A stretch of DNA of 64,000 bases. It comes from Zygnema circumcarinatum. Lineage: Eukaryota; Streptophyta; Zygnematophyceae; Zygnematales; Zygnemataceae. Below are positions 23,230-36,800 of the stretch, one piece after another (within the stretch, counting starts at the first letter, position 1; each line of letters opens with the position of its first letter). Under the pieces are notes generated by a model. The model ran no database searches. It was not told the origin of the DNA and worked only from the letters and a program-made list of their open reading frames with translations. The DNA lies in contig CM074804.1 in assembly GCA_037447605.1 (NCBI GenBank), forward strand, positions 4,245,002 to 4,309,001. Reading direction: 5' to 3'. Position numbers and translations under genes: made by a program.

Positions 23230-26200
23230 CTACTTTCCTTTAGCGTGTTCACGATAAATTTCCAACAACTCCTTGCGATTTGGTTCAGGTTTTTTAAAAA
23301 TGAGAGGTCCCGCCCCCGCAGCAGTGATCTTTTGCTTGAGGAGCTCCTTGGTAAGCTTTCGCTCCTCCTCATCTTCATCCTCTCCTTTGAACGTTGACGG
23401 CCGAGCCCGCTTTCTTCCGGTCTTTTGAACTTCTTGCTTGACTTCTTCTGACACACTTCTCTTCTCTACGTCATCCAAGCGCATCTTTTCTGCAAGGAGA
23501 GCATCATAGTCTATTCCTTTTTGAATCACTTCTGCCTCCAACTTCGCACTTTGAGTCTTCAAAGTTGCTACCTCCTCTTGAAGTGACTGCAAATTCTTCA
23601 ACTTCCCCTTTAGCTCATCTACTTGCTCTTGAGCTTGCAGCCTGAGTTCAGACTCTTGCCTCACCCGCAAATCTGCTGCCACTCGCGCACTCTCGGCTTG
23701 CCTAAAGGCTTGCAAGGTCCTCTGCAGCTCCGCTTCAATGCCGGATTGCGCCTCTCGAGCTGCATGCAATTCTCTTTGAGAACTACTGCCCACTTGTGCT
23801 GCCTCTTCTACTTGTTCACGTAGTGCTTGCGTTTCCAAACGTGATGCAGAGAGAGCCTGATTGACAAACTGCAGCTGAGTCTCATGGAACTGAAAAACCA
23901 CCAGAGAAATCCTTGTATACATAGTTAGTTGATCAAGAGTAATGATAGATGGAAGTTTTCTATCATGTCATACACATCAGCAAGAACTCGATTCATGGCG
24001 AGGCAAGCGAAAGCCAAATGTCGGAAGGAGTTGAGAGGTTGAATTTAATGCCGAGAACATAGCTGCTTTCACTAGGCCCATTGATTGCAGTGGTCACCAT
24101 CTCCTGTTTACCTGCAGCTCTGAAGCAAGACGCGACGATTCCTCGAGCTGTTCTTTGTGCTGGGTCCTTAGTTGCTGCAGCTCCATGTCCTGTCATGCTC
24201 CACACAAACCATTGTTACGCACAAAACAATCTTACAAGGTGTTACCATCTCATGAAACAACTGCATGAAACAACTTGAAGCAATATATAGTACCCACCTT
24301 CTTCCTCAACTGCTCATCATGTTGCTGCTTCATCGTCTTCTTTAGCTCCTCTTTCTCCAAATACGCTTGTTGTGAATGCTTCTGCAATTCTTCCACAGCT
24401 TCTCTGTGCCGCTTCTCCCAATCTGCAATGGTCCTTTCGACAGCTCGCAACTTCTGACCTGCATTCTCGAGACGGATCCTTAAGTCCGCAACCTCTTTGG
24501 CATGCATCGAGACTGTAAGATTGTGCCTGTTTTCTGAGTTGACAAGCTTTGCTTCTGTTGTCGCTATTGTTGTTTCACACTCCTTCCGCTTCTTGGCATG
24601 TTGTTCCATCAACTTGTTCAGGATAGTCTCCTGTTGTTGCAACTCTTTAATCTTCAAATCTGCATCCTTCAGCTTCTGCTCCACCTCTTCTACATGCCGC
24701 TGCATGTCCGCCTTCTCTCGTGCTCCGCTGCCATGGGTCGCTTGCAAACTTACGAGCTGCATCTGAAGCGCTGCTGCCTCCTCCTTCCTTCTCCCAGCTT
24801 CCCTTTCGGCCACTTTCACCCGTTCGAAGCACTCGCTAAGTTGTGCTCCTACACTGTCAGCTCGCCTCTTCCACTCAGACGCTTCATCACGCAAGCCGAC
24901 GCACTCCTTCTCCTGTTCTTTCACCCTCTCTTGGCTTTGCAGAGCAATGTTGCGCATTACTCCACGCATGCTGTCCAATGAAAGAACAAAGCCAAGGTGT
25001 TTTAAAATTCAGAAGTGGCAATCTGCATAGCCATCATTTGCTAGCACTATCAAGTTTTAGGCTTGACAGTTTTCTTAAACGTCAATAACAGCTTTATTTT
25101 CTTGGCATTTTCTTGGCATCCACCTTTTTTTCGCATTCTTATGTACCTTTCAGCACCTTATTCCTGTAACTTTCGACCAAATTGAAAATGGAGGACGTTC
25201 TCACCTCGCAAGTAAAAACGATGCAAGCCGAGGCCACTTGGAAGGCCCTTCTGCGGATCCTTCATATTCAGCAACCATGTTGCTTAGAGCCTGTTCAACT
25301 CCACCCCTTCGAAAATCAGGAGCAGCCTTGAAGGGAAAGGCAGAAGAAGAAGCTTCGTTTATCAAAAAAATATACAAGACGGTTGCTATTGCTATTTAGA
25401 CATCAAGGCAGACACGAAATCAAAAGCAACTCACCTCCAACAACATGTCCAAGGACGTTTCCCTATTGCTGGCAATGCCCATCAGTTGACTATCCATGCT
25501 GCTGAGTGCTTGGGCACAACGTAACTCGGCCTCCTTGAACAGACGCTCTTTATATTCCTGCACCCATGCCATCAACATAACTAACTTTATGAACACTGAT
25601 ACAACGTCCAACTTTATGAACGCATATGCTGCCGGCCTATTCAGGTGCAAATTCTTTAGGTGCTTGTTTTTTTCAAAGAGCAACGAAAAATGTAGGCGAG
25701 AGAATTCTACAACTTACCTCAAATCTCTCCTTCATTGTTGTTACGAGTTGTCCTTCAAAGCGCTCCCGAACAATTCCAGTGCCCATAGCTTCATCATGAA
25801 ACACTTTCAATGCAGCATTGGTAGCCACATTTTGTGATCCATTTAAGGCATCCTGTCAACATACGACCAATAGAAAAGGGTGAGCTCCATTTCACATACT
25901 TCCGTAACCAACAGCCGTCGTATTTTCAAATACCAAGGAAAAGAAGAAAAATCCAAAGCAGTCTTAACTATCAACGAAACCACATTCACTCAAGAAAAAG
26001 ATTACAACTAACAAGAAAAAGATTAAAACTAACCTCTTGGGCCCCTGTTTTCTTGTCAAAAGAATTTGAATAAACGTGAAGGGCATTGTCTAGCGCCAGT
26101 CGGCACTGCTGCTCTTCAACATTCTGCAGTGGAATCACAAAAACGTATGTAAGTTGAGAAAAAGACTTCTCCTCTCTTCAGACACCAAATTCCAAGATAA

Positions 26201-28755
26201 CATGATGCAACAGAATCGACAGCAAACTATTGGGTAAAGGAAAAAAAATTGCCTGCCAAGAAGATGCAATTGTTGGAACAGCACCATTATTCAAAGCATC
26301 AAGGTATGCTTGAGTCAATGATGCCAAAATTGGACCTGCAATAGCACGAAGAGAGGAAAAACAAAAGGTAGCCAAAGCCATTAATACAAGACGAGAGAGA
26401 GGTTAAGATCAAGTCAAAACCCAAAACAATTAAGACGACAAAAGATACGATAAGCATAATGAATGCAAGTCCCGCAAATTTGCAAGCTCACCTGTGAGAA
26501 CTGCACTTCCCATGCGCTTCGGAATAGCTTTCTCAAAAATGAAGCTGGTGAGTTTCTGTATTCCTTCACAGAACTCTGGCCGTAGTTGTACTTTCTGCTG
26601 AATCACAAAAAACTAGTTATGGACGACGTATGTTTTTCTCGGGAAAGAGTGAAATTCCATGCATCAAGTACCAAACAGGCCTAAGTGCGCAACAGTCTAA
26701 AAACTAGATTTAACGAATGGCTAAAACTATGAAGACTAAAGTATATATGAGAAGTACGGAAAGGGGCTTAATTTGAAGAATGATATTAAACACTACGATT
26801 TGCGTCTTTACCGGGAGTTTATCGAGATGCTGCAGCTGTGTCTCCTCATTTAAGGGCCGAACAAGAGCAAAACACTCGCGCTCCGGAAACAATGCTCGAA
26901 TAGAGTCTCGAATCTGCAAGCAGACAAAGGAAATAAGCATAGCTTTCTTGACAACACCCCCGCCCATCCCGCTTTTACTCGAATCTGTTCAGGCGGAGCA
27001 TACAATGTCATCGATCAGGAGGAATCAAGAACGTCGAACACAGTGAAGCAGCAGCGAACCTGATTCTTGGCTAGGACGGAGGCAGAAGTTCCTGGCATAC
27101 GTTCTAATGACTGCTCCAAATAATCGCGCGGCGTGATTTTCCTGCCATCCTCTGTCAAATCCAAGTAAAAGTCCTGCACATTCACAAACGCAACCTGACT
27201 TTACATTAGAGCCAGCCTCTGGGAAAGAACGAGAGATAACACTAGCGAGAGGGAGAGGAAAAGAATGTGGGCTCAGGAGGAAAAGCGAATTTCCTTACAA
27301 CATTTACAAATGGCAAAACTGAATTTTGCCGACAAGTTGCAAGTATATGTTCTAGAAAAGGTCTGACATGTATAGTTTTCATGAAAAGAGGAAAAAACAG
27401 GTGTATTCGCAATTTACCCGCAATAACCACACAAAGAAAGGTGAATATTGTCCAAGCTCATGAGCCGAAGGTGCGATTGGACTTGAAGTATGACTTTCTG
27501 CCTTGATGCGGATATGCTTTGTCAGTTCCGTGACCAGCGCTAAACTGTCCAGTGCAGATTCATCAATCCCACCCATCTGCAACACAGAGAAATCAATTTG
27601 AGACCAGACGACATAGCCAAGTTTTGAAAAGATTGAAATGGATAAATTTAGGATTCCAAAAAAGGAAAAGCATGCATAGATTTGTAGGCTGTAGGGATTC
27701 AGAGAAGAACAAAAGACAAGAAGCAAAAAATAGGATGAGAGGGCATGACAAGCAATACGGAGAAAATACAAGATAGAGAAGGGAGGACGGAAGCATGAAG
27801 GTACATACAAACACTTACCTGATTGAAGACAAAAAGACTCGATAAAAGTACGGCAAGCGAGAAAATCTGCGTGCTGTATGTGCCCTGCAAAACTCAAAAC
27901 ACGAAAAGCAAATCTTCAATAATGCCCAAAAAACTAACCACTTTATGGCCAATAAATCCGACAAAATAGTATCTGACAATAATTGACAAGTATTGCTCAT
28001 AAATGATTCTCTCCTAGCACTTAACCGCGAACACTGATAATCGCCAAATTTTGAACACAAAAAAATATTTCCGAAAATATACTCACAGTTTGATCGCATG
28101 CTTCTATGCCTTCAGTGTCGAGTAGCAACAGATTATACTTGCTGCCATCTGAAGCTTTTCGCTCTATCGGCAAACTCCACATCCATAAGCCCTTCGTGCA
28201 AGGGCGATGCGTTGGGCCGACAATGAAGCCGCTGCTTTGCCCAAGCAGCTGCATATCAAAATACACAAAAGAAAAAAAAATGTAAAGCGAGGAAACAATT
28301 GGAGTTACACAGCTTAGCAAGTTTGCAAGGTATTGAAAAGCATATGAAGAATCCATAAGAGAGAATAATGTTTTGATCTCTTTTCACTTCCTCACCTGAT
28401 TCAAAATAAAACTTTTGCCTTGCCGAGCTCGACCGCAAACGCTGACGACTGCCAAGGGTCCTTTCAGACTTCTGAGAGCCATGACTGCGTCGTGATCCAT
28501 AGAAAATTTACCCCTCTCATCGCAAGTTACCAAGCGAAGAGCTCTTCCTGTCGTGACGACTCCACTTTCTTTCCCTCTCACACCCACTCTCTCTCCCGAA
28601 CCTTGAATCCATGTCTCCCTCTCTCTATCCCTCTCCCTCTCCTTCTCCCTCTCCCTCTCCCTCACGCTCTCTCCTGCAGGTCTACCCTTCACACCTCCAA
28701 CCGAAGGACTCGCCTGTGGAGGAAGGGTAGCCTTAGACCGAGGAGACCAAAACAT
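23230..28755 (-). CDS. Guanylate-binding protein, plant type (GBP-like GTPase with coiled coil)
   Basis: About 15 exons, from ATG 28755 (MFWSPRS) to TAG 23230-23232. The first three (28755-28396, 28248-28087, 27884-27819) join in phase. The GTPase domain has the P-loop GRARQGKSFILNQ, switch-region THRPCTKGLWMWS and DTEG (LLLLDTEGIEACDQT), followed by TYSTQIFSLAVLLSSLFVFNQ and GGIDE. Helical-domain exons follow (DFYLDLTEDGRKITPRDYLEQ near 27160, IRDSIRALFPERECF, PEFCEGIQKLTSF, LDALNNGAVPTIASSWQ). The C-terminal third, from 24972 down, is a long coiled coil ending in a basic tail. GBPs are dynamin-like large GTPases that self-assemble; plant GBP-like proteins act in immunity and nuclear condensates. 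A simple RE-rich insert (REREREKERERDRERE) near residue 30 is encoded by a CT repeat. Orthology to plant GBPs is strong. Confidence 0.9.
28610..28675 (-). repeat. CTCTCC simple repeat inside GBP exon 1
   Basis: An imperfect CTCTCC-type tract is translated on the minus strand as an arginine/glutamate run in the non-conserved N-terminal stretch before the GTPase domain. Confidence 0.8.
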
Positions 28756-29488
28756 GATTCTGGCCGCTAGCTCGCTCCTTTTTTGCAGATACAAAAAAGT
28801 AGCGGTGATTTGAATAAAATCTGAAACGGATTTTGCACCTCTTTGCTCCCCCTTTTCCTAGGTTTGACGAGAGCGCGAGAGAGGCCCAGCAGAGCAAGGG
28901 CGAGGGATGCGCAGCGGCTCCAAGGGGCGAGGGGCGCAGCTCACTTCGGCTCCAGAGGGAGAGAGGGTTGGGCTAAGGCCTTTTAACGGTCACCGCACGC
29001 CATTTGAATAAGGGCCGTACATGGGTGTACGGATTCATACAAACCCATCCTTCTCACTTGGAATCCATCCAACTGGTTTCAAGCTGTCTCTTTGCGGCAG
29101 TTCGACGCGAATGCGCGGAATCGACGGAAACGCAACTGCCTGCAACGTCAAGTAGGCGTCCAGCGCTGTGCTGCCATCATTCATGCTGATGGTATGGCGA
29201 TGGCATGAGGGCATGAGGGCATGAGGGCATGAGGGCATGAGGGCATGAGGGCATGAGGGCATGAGGGCATGAGGGCATGAGGGCATGAGGGCATGAGGGC
29301 ATGAGGGCATGAGGGCATGAGGGCATGAGGGCATGAGGGCATGAGGGCATGAGGGCATGAGGGCATGAGGGCATGAGGGCATGAGGGCATGAGGGCATGA
29401 GGGCATGAGGGCACGATGACATGATGGCAACGGGAACGGAGGGAAATTGAGGTGAGAGCGCAGGTGCGCTTGTTGCGGATTGACGGCC
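28756..29488. promoter_or_regulatory. Bidirectional upstream region, GBP and amidohydrolase
   Basis: The two genes diverge here with 733 bp between start codons. TTAACGGTCAC at about 28984-28994, CCGTACA near 29015 and TGTACGGA near 29026 lie together. An 8-bp VNTR fills 29203-29410, nearer the amidohydrolase start. Confidence 0.5.
29203..29410 (+). repeat. 8-bp VNTR, 26 perfect copies
   Basis: The unit GCATGAGG is repeated 26 times without error over 208 bp, about 80 bp before the amidohydrolase ATG. The open frames it creates (PSCPHALM repeats on the minus strand) exist because 24 bp is three units, and I do not regard them as coding. Confidence 0.95.
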
Positions 29489-32400
29489 ATGGCTGTCGCC
29501 TTGAGAGCGGCTCCTCTACAACACCATGCTGCAGACTTGAGGCTGAGAAGAGCATCAAAATCTTCCGCATGCCGCCATGGCTTCTTCCGAACGAGGGATA
29601 CGCTGCCGATGGCTTCGCGCAACAGCTGGAGCGGCAGAAACATCAATGCGTCCGTCACGAAGTCGAGTTCCAACAAGGAGAGCGCGGGCCTGAGATGCAG
29701 TGTAGTAACAAGAGCTGTTTTGAGAGGCGCTGTTTCAGAAGAGGAGCAGACAGGAGAGAACGGAAGTGTACGGGAGCTTTTGGAGTCGGTGAGGGCAGTG
29801 ATGGGGAAGGGAGAAGTAGAGGACATGATTTCGTGGAGGAGACGGATACATGCACAGCCTGAGCTTGCCTTTCAGGTAAATGGTTTGATACGTTCTCCTT
29901 TTTCTAGAATTTGTCCCGGAAGTATGTCAGACTATTGGGGATTTATAGTTCTAGAGTGGATATGCAATTGATCCGGGAAAACCTGACCTGCATGTTTTAG
30001 GGTTCCGGAGGCTAGAACGGATTTGAGACGTAGTGGAAAGCGCAAAATGGCCAGCTATATGGAAAGGAGTCTGCTTGAAGGAGGGCTGAAAGATGTTTCT
30101 GGAAGCATGTGGTTGGGTTATGAATACGTCAGGGCAAGGAATTTGGGGAGGAAGGTGAGCTATGATTAGGGTTGGTGTGAGGGTGTTCAATGAGAGCATT
30201 GAATCTCCATTGTCACAAAAAGGAAAAAAGCAGGAAAGAGGAATTCTGGAACGAGCTCGTGAGCGTCTAGTCTCTATTTTTAAGACACGCTAGTGCCTGA
30301 AGTGAAGTGACTTGGCGTGACCGTGAGCGGTATTCCAGGAGCACATGACATCAAGTTTCGTGGCAGAGCTGCTGGAGGAATGGGGCTATACAGTTGAACG
30401 CGGCCTAGGTAGTACAGGAGTAGTCGGTAGTCTCACTGTTGATGGCCCGCGTGCAACCCAGAGGAAGGCCATCATGCTCAGGTAACCTGTTGTTTCTTTT
30501 TGGAAATCTTCTGTCAAAATATATTTTTTGTTTTGTTGAGCCTCTTGAATCATCCTCTTGGTGGGGGCACGTTGGTGCTTCACGTGGGGGCATAATCGTA
30601 AGGAGTTGTGCTAGGGGTTCCTTCCGAGGAATATCCACTTATATTGTGGTTAGAGTTGATTGTCTGCTTGCTTTCCAGGGCCGACATGGATGCTCTCCCC
30701 ATCGCAGAAGCCAACACATTTGAACATCGGTCAAAGAAACAGAACGCTATGCACGCCTGCGGTCATGATGGTGAGAACGCGCAATGGTGCAGAGTTATGA
30801 ACATTCTTTCATTATAAGCTTTTGAATACCACCGGAGAGAATATTGATGTTGGATAGAGTTTCAATAGAAGCTGTTCGCTTCTTCAGTGATTCTGAAACT
30901 AAAGAATCACTGAATTGAGATGGATTCCAGTTTAGAGCATCCTAGCGCCTATGAGGCGCTTGTTTTCATCTTCTGGTTTTGCCCAACATAATTGTCGAAC
31001 AATAAAGCAACTCTTCAAACCCTATAATCTAGTAAAACATGTGTGCAGTGCTTAAGTCTTCACTGCAGTGGTGTGGTTAAACCGCAGGTCATACTGCCAT
31101 GCTCTTAGGAGCTGCACGTTACCTTGCGGCAACTCGCTGCTTCGAGGGTACTGTTCATCTTGTGTTCCAGGTATCTGCAGTGACTATTTTTCAATCATTC
31201 AAGATTCGCCTTCCTACAAACGTTTTTCATTTCAGCTCCTGTGTTAATTGAATCTGAACTTAACTTGATTTTAGCTGAAGGCCTGTGGTTTCATGAGCTT
31301 GAAGCATTAAGGAAAGGAGTCCCAGGCTCAGAAAAGGACCGTGTTTTTTTGTTGTTATGGAAACATTTGACGCGCTTATGAGCAGAGTCCTTTCATAAGC
31401 TTCAAAGTAATGATTTTATCTTGAGCCTTTTTTGAGTCCCCAGCCTGCAGAAGAAGGCACTCCGACAGAGAATGAAGGTGGGCGAACAGGGGGAGGTGCA
31501 GCGGCTATGCTTGAAGATGGGCTTTTGGAAAAATATCCGGTAGAAGCAGCATACGGCTTACATAATTGGTAAAATGACTCCCTTGAAACCCGAAAGCCAA
31601 AATCCGAGACTGATGGAAACTCTGCAAAGTTTTGCTTTCTTTTATCATTGGAAACGCTCTCTCTTGTCAAAGTATGGCATGATTTGACGGAACTTGTGGT
31701 AAGTTGGAACATTATTGCTCATGTTGTTCCTAACTTGGTTTATGTTTACATGTCCAGAACATGATTTTAAATTAACAGTACGTCCAATTAACCAGTGAAG
31801 TTGATGAACGTGGGAAGATGTAGGCCCGGGCTCCCGGTAGGAAGGTTGGCGGTACACTCGGGACCAGTCATGGCCGGAGTTGACAATTTTGTTATCACGG
31901 TCAGTCTTACTTATTTCCTGAACACCCAACCTGGAAATTTGAAATCATAGATACTATGTTTCCAAAATTTGTGAAAGCTCTAAAATTACTGTAAAAGCTG
32001 GCAGGTGGAAGGTGTTGGATGCCATGCTGCCATGCCCCACATGGGCGGTGGTAGTGATGCAGTCATATGCGGAGCCCAGCTGGTGACAGCCTTGCAGGTT
32101 AGCTCACTGTTTTGCTGAAATTGAGCTGGTATCCAAAGTATGCTTTAGATATGTGGAAAGAAAACTTATTTAAATGTATGGCGTGGCAGAGTTCTGAATG
32201 TAATAGCGGGTTATGCGGGTCATCATGGGTCAGGCATTGGTGAGTCGAAGGGTGGATCCGCAGGACAGCGCGGTAGTGAGTGTAACGCAGATGCATGCAG
32301 GAGATGCCTTTAATGTGTTACCTCCGAAGGTGGGTTTTCGGTTCCTTTGGTTTCTGCTTACTTCTGCTTCTTCTAGAAGATCTGGCTTTCGTGATGCTCC

Positions 32401-33244
32401 TTGTAACATGCTATCGTGGTAATCGGATTTTATATGCAGGTTGTGTTGAAGGGCACTGTTCGATATTTCTCAGAGGCAACTGGGAGGACACTGAAAGAGG
32501 GGATGTTGCAAATGTCACGCAACGTGACAGCTGCTTATGGTTAGTTAGGGCTTAAACTCTTTCCTTCCTCTCCTCCCCCGCCCTTCCTTCCCACACCCCC
32601 TCTTCCCTCACCACCACCCCCTCTCCCCAATTGCCCATACCCTTCATTCCATTTGTTCTGAAAACATAGCATGGAATTAGGGGCCATCTCAATAATGGCG
32701 TGCTGATGATTTGGAGACCGGGCTGCAGGCTGCACAGCCACACTTGAATTTGTGGACCATTACCCCGCTACGGTTAACACCCGCATGGAAGCAGCCACGT
32801 GTGCTGCAGCTGCATGCGCACTGGTTGGGAAGGAGAATGTGGATTACGACTCCCTTCCTGCCAGTCTGGGCGCTGAAGATTTTGGCTTCATCTTGGAACG
32901 TGTGCCAGGTATTAAATTATTCCGAATACCGCAAGGCGCAAGGGATCATAAAATTTCTGAACAGCTGGTCAATCTCAGAATTTTGGTGACGAGGTCGAGT
33001 CTTCATCCTGTTTGACTGCTTGATATTTTTGTCGTGTTCTGACGATAAAATCTACACGGGGAATGTTCCAGGCTGCTACGCGTGGATTGGCAACGGGCCC
33101 ACCGATGGCGGCTGTATGCTACATAATCCCAAGTATGTTTCTAGGGTTCGTTTTTGAAACGTGTCAGTGCGCTTTTAGTTTCCAGAATCGTTTGTTGTTT
33201 GTTGTTCAAGATTGTGATCTTAGAAGGTCGTTCTTATACTTGAA

Positions 33245-33276
<32 letters not shown>

Positions 33277-33423
33277 GGAATTCACTACACGTAAAGTTGG
33301 GCACTGTTTTGAATTTGGGAATTGTTCGGTTGCAGATATGATTTTAACGACAACATTCTTCCCCTCGGTGCTGCATATTGGGTGGAGATTGTGCGCATGA
33401 AGCTTCCACCAAGTACTGCATGA
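29489..33423 (+). CDS. IAA-amino acid hydrolase ILR1-like (M20D amidohydrolase)
   Basis: Twelve exons close in frame as 507 residues: 29489-29875, 30339-30481, 30679-30770, 31088-31170, 31444-31568, 31824-31899, 32005-32097, 32234-32329, 32440-32539, 32729-32908, 33072-33132, 33336-33423. The family releases amino acids from auxin and jasmonate conjugates. All five expected metal ligands are seen: Cys and His in HACGHDGHT, Glu in QPAEEGT, His in YGLHNW and the late His in [12 protein letters not shown]. The dimerisation (lid) domain reads [22 protein letters not shown]. The late SLGAEDFGF motif is typical. The N-terminal 90 residues are rich in Ala, Ser and Arg and look like an organelle transit peptide; plant ILR1 proteins usually have an ER signal and C-terminal KDEL-like tail, and here the end is PPSTA. 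True substrate is unknown. Confidence 0.92.
33251..33276 (+). repeat. (CA)n microsatellite in the last amidohydrolase intron
   Basis: Thirteen CA dinucleotides within the intron between exons 11 and 12. Confidence 0.9.
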
Positions 33424-33886
33424 GTGTTGTACAATCTCTAATTTTTTTTGCAAACACGAGCAACAACAACAACTTTAACGACAACAACAACTACAATTAC
33501 AGCAATGGACCATTTGCCAGCTTTCAAGAATTACAATTGGTACATGTATGTATAATAATTAACCACTTGACAATCTGATTCAGAACAGCGGGGCATTCTG
33601 CCTAGTTTAAGTCGTAGTGTAATATTGTACAATTTAATTATGAGTAGCATCAAAACTATGTGCTATTGAAGTCATTTTATCTGAGTTTGTGAAAGGAAAC
33701 TTTGTCAAGCATTCACACGAGTATAAATCGACCACTTTCATGCACAATACCCTTCAAGAACCATTCCCCGCCTAAAATGCTCAAGTATGCAGCGGCTGCT
33801 TGATGTTGGCCAGAAACATTGGCCATTTAAAACAAGATTCAAGGGAATAACAGAATTTGAAATGGAAAGAAAGCAAATTGTGGCAA
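33424..33886. other. Intergenic, convergent 3' ends
   Basis: AT-rich spacer with a CAACAA-rich stretch near 33463-33500, between the amidohydrolase (+) and the ARC1-like gene (-). No exon seen. Confidence 0.5.
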
Positions 33887-36800
33887 CTATTTGATTATTG
33901 CGTTTGTGATTAACGAAGTACAAGGACCTGAGGAAGTCATAAACGGCACTCCTTGAAAATTGGCGACTCCGTTGACATCAGTTCGAAGATCCTGTGCAAA
34001 GAGTAGTGTTCCCGCTATATGAGCCTTCATGAGGAGAGAGTGAAGCCAAGCATGCCCTATGAAGACAAGCGTCCCCTACTGGGAACCGAATGAATTGAGA
34101 AGACTGAAAGTAACGAACTACAGATTGCATCTACACATTGAAACAGTCCTAAACCGATACCGTTCTTATCAGCATCCCATATAATGAAAAAAGCAACAAC
34201 AGTACAAGAATGCATGATGGGCACTTTCACTATAAATTTCTCCGAAGCTGCAACAGGGTTTTAGGCTGAATTTTGGGTGTCTTACCGGTTGAATCTTTTC
34301 AAACTGCTTCTTCTTTGGGTTCAAGACCTCTTCCGGCTGCCCTTGATGGCTGGAGAGACAGCAACCCACGCAGCAGTATTGAAATCAGAATGGAATTCTC
34401 CGAAATCAGCCCAATCACTCTATCACATTAGGTGTCAGAGAAACCACCCTCAGGCATACACCAGCGTCCATATATGTTCAATTACTTTCAAAAGAGCAAC
34501 AATAGGCATTGGACAGTATGATATGTGGCCACACCCTTCGAAGGAGACTCGTTCCCCAACAGCAGCACCAGGCGGCGGAGCAACAGGTTGGCATTGACTA
34601 TGATCCTCATTGGAGGCACATAGCACCTAAAGAAAACCATAAAGAAAGTCAGCCTTAAAAAGCTTGAGAGTAAAAAAGTCCCGCCGATCACCCTTGCTGT
34701 TCTCTTGGAGTGCAGCAACACTTCAGTAACCAAAGGTTGTTCTGCTGCCTTCACTATACGGCCAAGCTAACATAATCACTATTTGCATCATCTGCGCAAG
34801 TCAAGGGTAGACAGGATGGGGGTTCTGCAGATATGCAATAGAAAAAAACTGGGTGGTGCGGCTGTAAGATTGAACATTATGTTATGAAGGAGTAAGTCAA
34901 GAGGTTTGCTTCGAAATTGTTCCAACAATAAAGAAAAGAAATGAATGAGGGAAAATTGAATTGGATTTTTCCCCTCAGAAGCAATCAGGCTTGCAGGTTG
35001 GGAAAAAGCTTGAATTCGAACTAGTTCGTTGCGCCCTAAATTTATTTCAAGGATAGAGGACAAAGCTTGCAAAAGGGCTTGCCCTTCAAACAACAGATCC
35101 CACTCCCTAAAACTCATTCCATTTGAAAGGTTTATTGAGACAGAGATTGTCCTTCAGTGTTGCAAAATTCTGCTGCTTCCATTTGGCCCCATCCGGGAAA
35201 AGGACACATACCAGACCTGAAGAAGTCACCTCGCGCACTTTTCCAGCTTTCACATTCGCCAAAACTAGTACCCGCCTTCCCTAAAAGTCCCAAAATCCAG
35301 AAAGAAACGTCCATAAGCCCCACAATCATTCTTTCTTATTTTTTGTCCAAGCCGATCACAAAAAAATGCGCTCGATAGTTCTCTTGTTACACAAAGCTCC
35401 TCATCTATGCTGCTGATTGTACGTTAAGCTAGTCTAAACGTACATACACACGGAGCGCCAGTTAACCCAGTTGTATTAGCATTGTAAATGCGTTTCCTTT
35501 AAAAGGAAGTAAAGGCATGCTTACCAGCATTTCTTCCTCTGTCAAAAACTTGGCAAGCCCGCTTACAACCTGCCTTGTGCCTTGCTGCCCAATATCAATC
35601 TCCTCCACATACAGCCTACCACCCAGTAAACCCAGGTTGCACTCTGCTGAGTTTATAGGCGACACATAAAATGCACCGACGAGGTAAAAGTGAACAGATG
35701 CTCATCTCATCGGCTTTAATATGATGACTTTGTTTTCTTTGAAAGGAGCAGAGAAACAGGGACATCTTGAAAACAACTATACAATGAGAAATCTAATTCC
35801 AAGATTTCCACTAAGATTCCCACTATGAAAGGTAGGTGGATGACTGGAACTGAAACCGAGTTTAATTCCTGATTAGGAAAGGCGACAATGAGATAGGACT
35901 TCGTGTGGCTGTGAGAGAAAAGCATACGTGTCAGCACCCGGATGCTTCCAAACTTTCGTAATCTCCCCAACCCGAATGTCCAACATGCTAATGCTTGAAT
36001 CAACTTCCTTTTTCTGTGCCTGAGGTTTCTCCTTTTTTTCCTTCTCCTTCTTGTCCTTCTTGCCCTGCATGGGCACCCCCACTCCCCCCACCCCCCCGCC
36101 ATAACTCTATACCTTCCGAAAACTGAAAACAGCACTTGATCGTTCTTAAAGGCTTAGGCATAGTTTCATTACGGCAATTATAGATCAAAAGTTTTGACAC
36201 TGAGACAGCAAGGCATTAGGTCTTGTATTAGAGCAAAATACAAACGTAAATACGCAGATACACGTTAAGAATGAGGCAGACAATATAGGTACATACTCCA
36301 TCTGATGGACCACCATCGGCAGCAGGAGTCTGAGCCGAGGCAGATGGCGATGGGCCATTGGCACTGGGGGCGGCAGGTTGTACGGCTGCCGGAGCTATAG
36401 GTTGTGCAGAAGCAGAAGCGGCTGGAAGTGCCTTGCGAGCATTCTCTGTTGGCGGAGCTTTTGGCAGAGGGAGCTGATAGAAGAAGCAGTTTCGGAGAAC
36501 TATTGTTCAGGTCTCTTCAAGCGAGTGAGGCATCTGCCTCACTAACAATTGTGAATACAAGGAAGTGTGTGATACAACGATGAATCCAGTGGGAACGTGG
36601 AAGCCATGTCTCCTGACCTGCCTACTGGCTCCCCTTTCCCCTCTCGTCTCTTTGAATGACAGGTTTCTATCGTTGAAAAACAACGAGATATTCATTATGC
36701 ACTTCGCTTCATCTCAAGGGTTTCACCTACAAGTGTGAGAAGGTGAAGGGATTCACTTACGGGTGGAGAAAACGTGGGTTTCTCAACTGGAATGCGCTCA

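Noticed and set aside
29203-29410. CRISPR-like array
   Set aside because: Units are 8 bp with no spacers, and the genome is eukaryotic; this is a simple VNTR.
29035-29826. 263-codon minus-strand frame with PSCPHALM repeats
   Set aside because: It is produced by the 8-bp VNTR, because three units make 24 bp, and it overlaps exon 1 of a clear M20 hydrolase on the other strand.
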